DNA of 64,000 bases, taken from the NCBI GenBank assembly GCA_036821485.1, contig DAISJM010000016.1, positions 1-64,000 of the forward strand. The letters are read 5' to 3'. A program made the translations under genes and the position numbers. A model generated the notes under the pieces. That model saw nothing but the letters and a program-made list of their open reading frames with translations, had not been told where the DNA came from and made no database searches. Source of the DNA: DAISJM01 sp036821485 (GTDB lineage: Bacteria > Verrucomicrobiota > Kiritimatiellia > CAIQIC01 > JAGNIJ01). This document shows positions 28,207 to 35,932 of this stretch, piece after piece (positions within the stretch are counted from its first letter, which is position 1; each line of letters opens with the position of its first letter).

Positions 28207-29024
28207 GCGCTGACATTCAACAACTGAAGAAACTGGCGAGCATCGTGCGGGGCGACGTGATCCAGCTTTCACACCGTGCAAAGACTCCGCATCTCGGGTC
28301 ATCGCTTTCGTGCGCTGACATCCTGGTGGCCGCGTACTGGGGAGCGCTGCGAATCGATCCGGCAAAGCCGAAGGACCCGGGACGTGATCGCTTCATCCTG
28401 AGCAAGGGACATGCGGCCACAACCTTGTTCTCCGTGCTCGCGCACCGCGGGTTCTTCCCTGTGCCCGACCTGGATTTGTTTGCGAAAGAGGGCAGTCATC
28501 TGCAGGAGCACCCCGGTGCGGGCTGCGCGCCGGGTGTTGAGGCGGCGACCGGATCGCTCGGTCACGGGCTGCCGATCGGTGTGGGCATGGCGTTGGCCGG
28601 CCGGATTTTGAAGCAGTCGTACCGCGTCTTTGTCGTCATGAGCGACGGCGAATGCAACGAAGGCTCCGTATGGGAGGCGGCGATGTTTGCCGCGTCCCGG
28701 AAGGCGGGCAATCTGCTTGCGGTGGTGGACTACAACAAGTGGCAGGCGACCGGCCGCAGCAACGAGGTGCTGGCGCTTCCGCCGTTGCGCGAGAAATGGA
28801 TGGCCTTCGGATGGGATGCGATCGAACTGGACGGGCATGATGTCGGCGCATTGGTGGAGGCGATGAATCGCCCGCCTGATGCCGGCGGCCGTCCGCGCAT
28901 GATCATTGCTCACACGGTCAAAGGCAAGGGCGTGTCGTTCATGGAGGACGACAACAACTGGCATTACCGTATCCCGACGGAAGAGGAAGTCCAGAAAGCG
29001 CGCGTGGAGTTGGGCTTGGCATGA
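28203..29024 (+). CDS. Transketolase, N-terminal (ThDP-binding) subunit
   Basis: A 273-residue subunit from the GTG at 28203, which overlaps the previous stop as GTGA. The upstream frame extends but is antiparallel in sense to the SDR gene and not family-like. Conserved features are HLGSSLSCADILVA, GHAATTLFSVL, TGSLGHGLPIG and the ThDP motif SDGECNEG...VVDYNKWQ. In split transketolases this half binds the pyrophosphate of ThDP and pairs with the C-terminal half encoded next. It would exchange two-carbon units, for example to make sedoheptulose 7-phosphate. Confidence 0.92.
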   Translation: MSADIQQLKKLASIVRGDVIQLSHRAKTPHLGSSLSCADILVAAYWGALRIDPAKPKDPGRDRFILSKGHAATTLFSVLAHRGFFPVPDLDLFAKEGSHLQEHPGAGCAPGVEAATGSLGHGLPIGVGMALAGRILKQSYRVFVVMSDGECNEGSVWEAAMFAASRKAGNLLAVVDYNKWQATGRSNEVLALPPLREKWMAFGWDAIELDGHDVGALVEAMNRPPDAGGRPRMIIAHTVKGKGVSFMEDDNNWHYRIPTEEEVQKARVELGLA

Positions 29025-29950
29025 GAAACGCATTTGCAGACGAGATCACGAAACTCGCCGCACAGGACGGGCGCATCGTGCTTTTGTCGGGCGACATCGG
29101 CAACCGGCTCTTCGACAACTACAAGGCCCAGTGCCCTGATCGGTTCTTCAACTGCGGCGTGGCGGAGCAGGATATGGTGGGGGTTGCGGCCGGCATGGGT
29201 CTCAGCGGCCTGCGTCCGGTGACCTACACGATTACGCCGTTCACGACAGCCCGATGTTTCGAGCAGATCAAGCTCGATATTTGTTACCACGAGGTTCCGG
29301 CGGTCATTACGTCGGTGGGCGGTGGATTGTCCTATGCGTCGCTCGGGCCCACGCATCACTCACTGGAGGATATCGGAACCTTACGCAGTTTGCCGGGACT
29401 GACCATCCTGTGTCCGGGCGATGCGTGGGAAGTGCGCGCGACCCTGCGCGCGGCCCTGAAGCATGATGGGCCGGTCTATCTGCGCCTCGGCAAGAAGAAG
29501 GAACCGCTGGTGCACGCGGATGTGCCTGATATCCAGATCGGCAAAGCGCTGGTCCTGAGCGAAGGTGATGAGGTGTGCCTGATCAGCACGGGCAACATCC
29601 TGCCGAACGTCGTGGCCACGGCGGAGCTGTTGCGCCAGCAGGGCGTGTCCTGCCGCGTGGCGAGTATGCACACGGTGAAACCGATGGATGTGGATTTGCT
29701 GGGCGACGCCTTCGAGCGCTTCAAGGTCGTGGCGATTGTCGAGGAGCATGGGTTGGTGGGCGGATTGAGTGGGGCGGTGGCCGAGTGGCTGGCGGATCAT
29801 GGGCCCGCCCGCGCGCGCCTGCTCCGTTTTGGTACGCGCGACGAGTTTCTGCACATAGCCGGAAACCAAGCCTTCGCGCGCAAGTATTTCGGCCTGGTCC
29901 CGGACGCCATGGCGGCGCGGATCACGGGACTTCTGGCGGAACTTAAATAA
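29021..29950 (+). CDS. Transketolase, C-terminal (pyrimidine-binding) subunit
   Basis: A 309-residue partner of the preceding subunit, coupled by ATGA. The catalytic Glu that activates ThDP lies in NCGVAEQDMVGVAAG near residue 49. SYASLGPTHHSLEDIG is the conserved pyrimidine-domain loop, and the C-terminal transketolase domain holds VASMHTVKPMD. Split transketolases inside polysaccharide loci often feed unusual sugar pathways. The neighbouring HldE-like and GmhA-like genes fit a sedoheptulose 7-phosphate supply role. Confidence 0.92.
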   Translation: MRNAFADEITKLAAQDGRIVLLSGDIGNRLFDNYKAQCPDRFFNCGVAEQDMVGVAAGMGLSGLRPVTYTITPFTTARCFEQIKLDICYHEVPAVITSVGGGLSYASLGPTHHSLEDIGTLRSLPGLTILCPGDAWEVRATLRAALKHDGPVYLRLGKKKEPLVHADVPDIQIGKALVLSEGDEVCLISTGNILPNVVATAELLRQQGVSCRVASMHTVKPMDVDLLGDAFERFKVVAIVEEHGLVGGLSGAVAEWLADHGPARARLLRFGTRDEFLHIAGNQAFARKYFGLVPDAMAARITGLLAELK

Positions 29951-29963
29951 GGAGCGATGCGAG

Positions 29964-30629
29964 ATGCAGGAATATGTGGATTTCCTTTCGAGCGTTCACA
30001 AGAGCACCAAACGTGATTACGTCGCCCGCGTATTGGAGCGGCCGAAGGCGGAAGTGGCGAAGATCGCCAAGAAGTTCGACAAGGAATACTGGGACGGTGA
30101 TCGGTCCACCGGCTACGGTGGCTACAAGTACGACGGCCGCTGGCGCAAGGTCGCGCAGGCCATGGTGGATCACTATGGCATCAAGGCCGGCGATCGCATT
30201 CTCGATGTAGGTTGCGGCAAGGGCTTCATCCTCTACGATTTCACCCAGATTGTTCCCGGAGTCGAGGTGGCCGGGCTGGATGTTTCAAAGTATGCCATCG
30301 ACAACGCAAAAGAAGAGGTTAAGGACAAGCTGGTCGTCGGCTCGGCGGCGAAGCTGCCGTATCCGGACAAGAGCTTCGACCTTGTTATCTCGATCAACAC
30401 GATACACAACCTCTACTGCTTCGACTGCTTCGACGCCCTGAAGGAGATTGAGCGCGTTGGCCGGAAGAACAAATATATCTGCGTCGAGGGTTACCGGACC
30501 GAAGAGGAGAAGGTGAACCTGATGTACTGGCAGTTCACCTGCGAGATGTTCTGCACGCCGGATGAGTGGAAGTGGTGGTTCAAGACAACCGGCTACACCG
30601 GGGACTACTCGTTTATCTATTTTGAATAG
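29964..30629 (+). CDS. SAM-dependent methyltransferase
   Basis: A 221-residue class I methyltransferase with motif I ILDVGCGKGF near residues 79-88, an acidic post-I in AGLDVSKYAI and motif IV in DLVISINTIHNL. AGGAG lies upstream of the chosen ATG. An unusual polar N-terminus with YWDGDRSTGYGGYKYDGRW precedes the Rossmann fold. In this operon a sugar O- or N-methylation is plausible, but the acceptor cannot be read from sequence. Confidence 0.82.
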   Translation: MQEYVDFLSSVHKSTKRDYVARVLERPKAEVAKIAKKFDKEYWDGDRSTGYGGYKYDGRWRKVAQAMVDHYGIKAGDRILDVGCGKGFILYDFTQIVPGVEVAGLDVSKYAIDNAKEEVKDKLVVGSAAKLPYPDKSFDLVISINTIHNLYCFDCFDALKEIERVGRKNKYICVEGYRTEEEKVNLMYWQFTCEMFCTPDEWKWWFKTTGYTGDYSFIYFE

Positions 30630-30644
30630 CCTCGCGTTGAAGCA

Positions 30645-31256
30645 ATGAACGATCGGCCAGCCAAGAAGATCATTGAAATGGCGCGACGTCGCGTACGGCC
30701 TGGTCGGGGCAGCCGGGTCTCTGTTGTCCGCGAGCCGCACGGCTCCTACGGTGCGGTGCCCAAGTTGGGGAATGTGCTGCGCCGCACGCCCTATATCATC
30801 GTCGGTGGATTGGCCACGCGTCTTTACATGCAGGAGCGCATGACCCTCGATGTGGATATTTTGGTTCACCAAGACGATGCCGAATTGGCCGGGCAGGAGT
30901 TGACTAAGGGTGGTGCGCACAAGAAAGGTGTGCTGAGCATTGGCGGCAGTACTTGGCTGTTGCCGGGGAAGACGATGCTGGATGTGATTGTGTTGGATGA
31001 GGTGTGGGCGAGAGAAGCCATTGCTCATGCGGTCCGGTCGACGGATGGTCTGCCCTACGCCGATCTTCCGTACCTCGTGCTGATGAAGCTCAAGGCGAGC
31101 CGCGTGCAGGATCTCGCCGATGTCAGTCGGATGCTGGGTGCTGCCGGGGAGAAGGCTCTGACGCGAGTTCGCAAAGTAATTCGGAAATACGCACTGGGTG
31201 ATCTCCAGGACTTGGAGAGTCTGATTTCGCTCGGCAAGTTGGAGGCGAGTTCATGA
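30645..31256 (+). CDS. Nucleotidyltransferase-fold protein (AbiEii/MNT-like)
   Basis: A 203-residue protein. Residues about 48-70 read YIIVGGLATRLYMQERMTLD followed by VDILV, the GG...T.DxD pattern of minimal nucleotidyltransferases such as AbiEii or MNT toxins and kanamycin nucleotidyltransferase. The C-terminal half has the LMKLKASRVQDLADV helix seen in that superfamily. The N-terminal 35 residues are basic. It overlaps the alcohol dehydrogenase gene by ATGA, an unusual setting for a toxin-like enzyme with no antitoxin gene beside it. Its function is unknown. Confidence 0.65.
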   Translation: MNDRPAKKIIEMARRRVRPGRGSRVSVVREPHGSYGAVPKLGNVLRRTPYIIVGGLATRLYMQERMTLDVDILVHQDDAELAGQELTKGGAHKKGVLSIGGSTWLLPGKTMLDVIVLDEVWAREAIAHAVRSTDGLPYADLPYLVLMKLKASRVQDLADVSRMLGAAGEKALTRVRKVIRKYALGDLQDLESLISLGKLEASS

Positions 31257-32293
31257 AGGCAATGGCTGCGGTTCTTGTCGAGCAGAAGAAGCCGCTCGTC
31301 GTGGAGGAGATCGATATTCCTTCCGTGCAGGAAGGGCAGGTACTCGTCAGGGTTCTTTGCAGCGGCATCTGCGGTTCACAAATCGGAGAGATTGACGGGG
31401 TCAAGGGCCCCGACAAGTTTCTGCCGCATCTTTTGGGACACGAAGGGACAGCAGAGGTCCTCGAGTGTGGCAGCGGCGTGAAGACCGTGAAGGCCGGGGA
31501 TCACGTGGCCCTTCACTGGCGGCCCGGGGAGGGGTTGCAGGGAACGCCGCCGAAATACAAGTCCGGACGTGGCGTGATCAATGCGGGATGGATTACCACG
31601 TTCAACAAGCTGGCACTTATCTCGGAAAACCGGATGACGGTTATTCCCAAGGACCTCGATATCGAGGTGGGCGCGTTGATGGGATGTGCCGTGGCGACTG
31701 GCTTCGGCGTGATCTTCAACAATGCGAAGCTCCAGAGGGGGCAATCCCTCGTGGTTTTCGGCGCGGGTGGTGTGGGCCTGAATATGATCCAGGCGGCGGC
31801 GCTTGTGGGTGCCGCGGTGATCATCGCCATCGATTTGTATGACAACAAATTGGAGTTGGCCAGGAAACTTGGAGCAACGCATCTCATCAACAGTTCCAAG
31901 GCCGACGCTGCAGCGGAGGTTCGAAAGATCGTGGGCGATGCAGGAGCCGACGTTGCGATCGACAATACCGGCAACGTGAAGGTTATTGAGACGGCGTATG
32001 ACTTGACCGGGCCGCGAGGGCGGACGGTACTTGTCGGGGTTCCGCCGAAGGGCAACAAGGTCAGCATTTACACGCTTCCTTTGCATTTCGGCAGGGTGTT
32101 GACCGGATCGCATGGCGGCGAAGCGGAGCCGGCGAAGGACATTCCCCGCTATGTCGAGTGGGTCCAAGGCGGGAAGCTTTCTCTGAAGGAACTGGTCGCG
32201 AAACGTTATCCGCTTGAGCGGATCAACGAAGCCATTGCAGACATGCGTAGCGGGGCCGTTGCCGGTCGCTGCATGATTGATATGTCTGCGTGA
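31253..32293 (+). CDS. Zinc-dependent alcohol dehydrogenase (MDR family)
   Basis: A 346-residue medium-chain dehydrogenase. Catalytic zinc ligands appear in SGICGSQ (Cys) and GHEGT (His, Glu), and the NAD(P) loop is FGAGGVGLNMIQAA. The four-cysteine structural zinc lobe is absent, since the region after ALHWRPGEG contains no Cys cluster. It is coupled to its upstream neighbour and followed by an SDR gene. In this cluster it could reduce a keto-sugar or sugar phosphate, which is inference. Confidence 0.85.
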   Translation: MKAMAAVLVEQKKPLVVEEIDIPSVQEGQVLVRVLCSGICGSQIGEIDGVKGPDKFLPHLLGHEGTAEVLECGSGVKTVKAGDHVALHWRPGEGLQGTPPKYKSGRGVINAGWITTFNKLALISENRMTVIPKDLDIEVGALMGCAVATGFGVIFNNAKLQRGQSLVVFGAGGVGLNMIQAAALVGAAVIIAIDLYDNKLELARKLGATHLINSSKADAAAEVRKIVGDAGADVAIDNTGNVKVIETAYDLTGPRGRTVLVGVPPKGNKVSIYTLPLHFGRVLTGSHGGEAEPAKDIPRYVEWVQGGKLSLKELVAKRYPLERINEAIADMRSGAVAGRCMIDMSA

Positions 32294-32315
32294 GTTGCAC
32301 GCCGGAGCCGATGCC

Positions 32316-33194
32316 ATGACCGATATCCGCCGGGTTGTTGTGCTGGGCCATACCGGGTTCATCGGCCTTCATGTTGTTGAGCAGTTTCGTCAACTTTCCC
32401 CCGGGCTGCAGGTAGCCGGGCTTTCCTATCCGGAGCTGGACCTCACTCGGCTTGATGCAGCGCGTGGCGTGCTGACGTCGTATATGGATACCTCAACGGT
32501 GCTGATTGTTCTTTCCGGCATCAAGCGGCAGCTTGGGGACACTCCGGAGACATTCCACAAGAACCTGTCGATGATCGTGAATCTAGGGCAGTTGCTGGAA
32601 GAACGGCCCGTGGCGCGCGTGGTGTTCATGAGTTCGGGCGCGGTGTACGGCGAGGAGATTGACGACAGGGCCATCAGCGAGGACACGCCGGTGCATCCTG
32701 TTTCGTACTACGGCATCGCGAAGTATGCCTCGGAAGGATTGCTGGAGAGGGTTTGCCGCGCGAAGGGCATTTCCCTCGTGTCGGTGCGACCTCCATTGGT
32801 CTATGGGCCGGGCGATGCGTCGAGCTGCTATGGGCCGGTTGTCTTCGTGCGCACCGCGCTCGCCGGCAAGCCCATCACGCTGTGGGGCGAGGGCGACGAA
32901 CTCCGCGAGTTTCTGTATGTCGGCGATCTCGCACGCATCATCCACGGGCTTGCACTTCAGCAAGCGGATGGCGTGGTCAACGCCGTTACGGGGCTCAGCC
33001 GCACTTTTCGCGACATCATGAGTGCGCTGGAAACTTCACTGGGCAAGCCGCTGCGCGTGGAGTCAAAACCGCGCAGCAAGCGCAAGGTGGATAACGCGTA
33101 CGACAATGCCCGGCTCAAACAACTCCTGCCGGGTTTCTCCTTCACCTCGCTGGAAGACGGCGTGAAGATGACGCTCGAAGCGGAGCGCGCTTAG
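32316..33194 (+). CDS. NAD-dependent epimerase/dehydratase (extended SDR)
   Basis: A 292-residue SDR. The ATG at 32316 is chosen. A frame from 32277 would overlap the dehydrogenase gene and add 13 unrelated residues. The cofactor motif is GHTGFIG, the catalytic Ser lies in MSSGAVYG and the Tyr/Lys pair in YYGIAKYA. Its 3' end overlaps a convergent RmlD-like gene by four bases. It closes the plus-strand operon that begins at 24044. Confidence 0.85.
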   Translation: MTDIRRVVVLGHTGFIGLHVVEQFRQLSPGLQVAGLSYPELDLTRLDAARGVLTSYMDTSTVLIVLSGIKRQLGDTPETFHKNLSMIVNLGQLLEERPVARVVFMSSGAVYGEEIDDRAISEDTPVHPVSYYGIAKYASEGLLERVCRAKGISLVSVRPPLVYGPGDASSCYGPVVFVRTALAGKPITLWGEGDELREFLYVGDLARIIHGLALQQADGVVNAVTGLSRTFRDIMSALETSLGKPLRVESKPRSKRKVDNAYDNARLKQLLPGFSFTSLEDGVKMTLEAERA

Positions 33195-34081
33195 CCGGGC
33201 TTCAGTCCGGCCTTTCGTGCGAAGGCCGCCAGGACATCTCTCATCGGCGTGAAGTGCAAGCCCGTTTCCCCGATGAACTTCGAAGAATCGAGGCAGGTCT
33301 TGGTGGGGCGTGGATCGTCAAAGCGGAATGAGCTTTGCGGTTTGCTCACAATCTCCGCTTTGAGGCCGGTGACGGCCAGAAATTCAGCGGCCAGTTCTTC
33401 GCGCGAGAAGCACGCCGGATTGGCTGTGTTGTACAGTCCCTTGAGGTGCCGGTTACAGGCCGCCAGCAACGCGCGGCCAATGTCCTGGGCGAGGGTGGGG
33501 GACATGACCTGACCGGAGATGCACGTGATTGGTTTGCCTTCGCGTACCCATGTCAGCCACTCGCTGAAGAGGTGTTCTTCGGCGGGGTCGTCGCCCACAA
33601 TCTTGTCCAGCCGCAGCACGAGGACCTCGGGGTGATGCTGTGCGAGATAGGCTTCCACCTCGGCTTTCTGGCGGCCATACTCGCAGCAAGCTGAATGAGC
33701 GTCCTTCTCCGTGTAGCACCCCTTGGCACCGTCAAAGACGTAGCTGGTGGAGAGGAAGATGGGGCGGATGCCGAGCTGTAAAAAGTCTTCGATCAATTCG
33801 ATGGTCTTGACCACGTTGACCTGACGGGTGATATCCCGCTCCCGGAAGCATTGATCGATCTGACGGATGGAGGCGCATATCACACCCCACGTCGGTCCGT
33901 GCGAGTCACTTGAGAGAGAACTCAGGACAGGCTTGATCCGATCCTCCAGCAGATTGAACTTCACGAGGTCCGGAGAGCGCGGAGTCGACTGAGTGCCGAT
34001 GGCATCATGTCCGGCTTCACGCGTGAGACGAAGGGCATGGCGTCCGACGAATCCCGAGGCTCCGATGAAGATGAATCGCAT
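33191..34081 (-). CDS. RmlD-like sugar-nucleotide reductase (SDR)
   Basis: A 296-residue SDR of the dTDP-4-dehydrorhamnose reductase type: GASGFVGRH cofactor loop, STSYVFDGAKG (the RmlD STDYVFDG motif) and YGRQKAEVE for the Tyr/Lys pair. The ATG at 34081 lies four bases after the WbuC stop. An upstream in-frame ATG at 34108 would overlap that gene. It would reduce a 4-keto-6-deoxy NDP-sugar, but the substrate is not certain. Confidence 0.83.
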   Translation of the reverse strand: MRFIFIGASGFVGRHALRLTREAGHDAIGTQSTPRSPDLVKFNLLEDRIKPVLSSLSSDSHGPTWGVICASIRQIDQCFRERDITRQVNVVKTIELIEDFLQLGIRPIFLSTSYVFDGAKGCYTEKDAHSACCEYGRQKAEVEAYLAQHHPEVLVLRLDKIVGDDPAEEHLFSEWLTWVREGKPITCISGQVMSPTLAQDIGRALLAACNRHLKGLYNTANPACFSREELAAEFLAVTGLKAEIVSKPQSSFRFDDPRPTKTCLDSSKFIGETGLHFTPMRDVLAAFARKAGLKPG

Positions 34082-34085
34082 GTCT

Positions 34086-34634
34086 TCAGTCACCGGTTGT
34101 GAAATCATCGACCTTGCGGGCCAAGTCCTTCATGAAGTCTCGGGCGGCCACGGGGTCGCCGTCGGTTGGTGCCCAAGGGGCATAGACTGCATCGCCGACT
34201 TTGAAGGGCCCTTTGGTGATTTCATGCAGCACAAGCCGCGGCGAACGGATTACCAGCGTGTGGAATACAGCGTCCTCGATGCGATAGAAAAAGGACCGCC
34301 CGGAGCTATAGTCGCCGAGCGGGATGACGTTGCGGATGCCGCCGCGGCGGTCGAAGATGACGATGTCCACTTTGCCCTCGACGACGTGGAAGGATTCACT
34401 TTTCCGGAGATGCATGTGCGGCTGGATATAGCTGTCGCGCCGGAACGCGATGATCATTTCGTGGATGGGTTCCTTGGCATTCCGGTGGGCACAGAACCGT
34501 ACGCGACCCCGGCGCGCGGAGGGGAGCAATTTCTTCAGCATCTCCACGTGTTGGCGGGTAAAGCGGACGATGGGTTCATCCGTGTTGAAGACTTCCTTGC
34601 TCGTTCGCCTCATGCGCATGAGTGGCTTTGCCAT
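34086..34634 (-). CDS. wbuC: WbuC-family cupin metalloprotein
   Basis: A 182-residue single-domain cupin. The central beta-barrel carries HMHLRKSESFHVVEG, giving two His and a Glu as metal ligands, and the N-terminal RFCAHRNAKEPIHEMIIAF is typical of WbuC proteins found in O-antigen clusters. WbuC is widespread in O-antigen clusters, but I know of no demonstrated reaction for it. It sits four bases from each neighbour on the same strand, between a C-methyltransferase and an RmlD-like reductase. Confidence 0.83.
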   Translation of the reverse strand: MAKPLMRMRRTSKEVFNTDEPIVRFTRQHVEMLKKLLPSARRGRVRFCAHRNAKEPIHEMIIAFRRDSYIQPHMHLRKSESFHVVEGKVDIVIFDRRGGIRNVIPLGDYSSGRSFFYRIEDAVFHTLVIRSPRLVLHEITKGPFKVGDAVYAPWAPTDGDPVAARDFMKDLARKVDDFTTGD

Positions 34635-34637
34635 GGT

Positions 34638-35852
34638 TCACACCTTCAGGCTGTTGGGGCTGGCCGGGAAAATGGAGGCAAACCGGCCGCCCTGTTTCAC
34701 GAACTGCTGGTTCTTGGACAAAACCTTTTCCTCACTCTCGGGATTGAGGCTGGTGAGGCAGAGGCGAATGCCGCGCTCGGTCAGTGCCGACGACGCCTGA
34801 ATAGGGAGGCGCGACCCCGGCATATACATGCCTTTCTTGTGTGGATGATCGTCGACGACGAATTCGACGAGATCCCGCAGGCCAAGCAGGTTGACGAATT
34901 TGCAGGCAAGGTGTCCGGCTCCGAAGATGGCGATGGGGCCCTGCTCGCGCCGAAACGAGGAGAGATAGTGTTCCATCCGCTGGCGCAACCGCGGGAACTC
35001 GGCGCGGTACGCCTGACCGAGTTCAAGGTCCTCTGCCACGTCGGCTTGCGAGGCGGCGGGCTGCCCGGAGTCGTTGCGACGGGCGATGGCGACAAGGCTG
35101 TTCTCCAGCGGGTAGGGATAGAGAACGGTGGCGACAAGTTCCAGTCCCAAGGGCTTGAAGGCGCGCGCGAAGGTTGCGGGGGTGAAGTAAACCGCGTGTT
35201 CCTCCCAGACGGTGCTGTAGTCAAACTGGGTGAGTGCGGTGTTGAAGTCCGGGACTTCAAAAGCGACGAAGCCGCCGGGGGCGAGGAGCGCATCGATTCC
35301 GCGCAGGAAGCCGTGGAGATCGTGCGCGTGCTCGAGGATGTGTCGCGCGAGCAGGAGATCGGCTGCGCCACAACGCGAGGCCACATCGCTGGTCCGGATT
35401 CGACAGGAGAGGCGTTCCTGAATGGTCTCAATGCCGCCGCCGGCCCCATGGATGCCGAGATCGGCGGCTGGGTCGATTTGCATCACGTTGTGGAAGTCGC
35501 GCTGGCGAAAGCGGTCGAGCGTGGAGGTATCCTTGTAGCTTACTCCGCAGATGCGGGCAGTGCGGGCCAGCCCGGTGACGTTGAGAATCCAGTCGACCAT
35601 GCTGTCGAGATGGCCCTCGGCCTCACGGTAGGTGATCCAGTCGAAGCGGGGGCAGAGTTCCTGTGGTTGGGCGACATCGACAAGTTGGATGAGCCCGCAC
35701 GACATACACTGGGTCAGGGAGAGAGGGAAAAGTTGTTCGGGTGTGTCGGCCGCGGCGAGGAAGCGATTGCAGATCGGTTGCGGGCCAAAATCCAGAAGAG
35801 GCGCCATCTTCGGTGAATGGCACAGCCGGCAAGTATTTCCAGGCACCGTCAT
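34638..35852 (-). CDS. NDP-sugar C-methyltransferase-like protein
   Basis: A 404-residue protein of the TylCIII/NovU layout. An N-terminal zinc domain has CRLC near residues 8-11 and CMSCG near 47-51. A SAM methyltransferase domain has LLARHILEHAHD and EVPDF, and EEHAVYFTP is the family motif. A C-terminal Rossmann-like domain holds IAIFGAGHLACKFVNLLG. SAM motif I is eroded to ICGVSYKDTST. The ATG at 35852 is chosen because the 81 residues encoded upstream in the same frame are unlike any family member. Confidence 0.8.
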   Translation of the reverse strand: MTVPGNTCRLCHSPKMAPLLDFGPQPICNRFLAAADTPEQLFPLSLTQCMSCGLIQLVDVAQPQELCPRFDWITYREAEGHLDSMVDWILNVTGLARTARICGVSYKDTSTLDRFRQRDFHNVMQIDPAADLGIHGAGGGIETIQERLSCRIRTSDVASRCGAADLLLARHILEHAHDLHGFLRGIDALLAPGGFVAFEVPDFNTALTQFDYSTVWEEHAVYFTPATFARAFKPLGLELVATVLYPYPLENSLVAIARRNDSGQPAASQADVAEDLELGQAYRAEFPRLRQRMEHYLSSFRREQGPIAIFGAGHLACKFVNLLGLRDLVEFVVDDHPHKKGMYMPGSRLPIQASSALTERGIRLCLTSLNPESEEKVLSKNQQFVKQGGRFASIFPASPNSLKV

Positions 35853-35932
35853 TCCATCGTGTCTCCGCGGAAGTCCCTGCGACAGGCACAAGGGAAACAC
35901 ACGCGCGATGGCCGCGCAAGCCCGTAACGTGC

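Noticed and set aside
30645..31256. Toxin-antitoxin module
   Set aside because: No antitoxin-like gene adjoins it; the neighbours are a methyltransferase and an alcohol dehydrogenase coupled by overlap.
33993..35816. A 607-codon plus-strand frame over WbuC and the C-methyltransferase
   Set aside because: Antisense to two genes with clear family motifs; product is acidic Gly/Ala/Val-rich shadow sequence.
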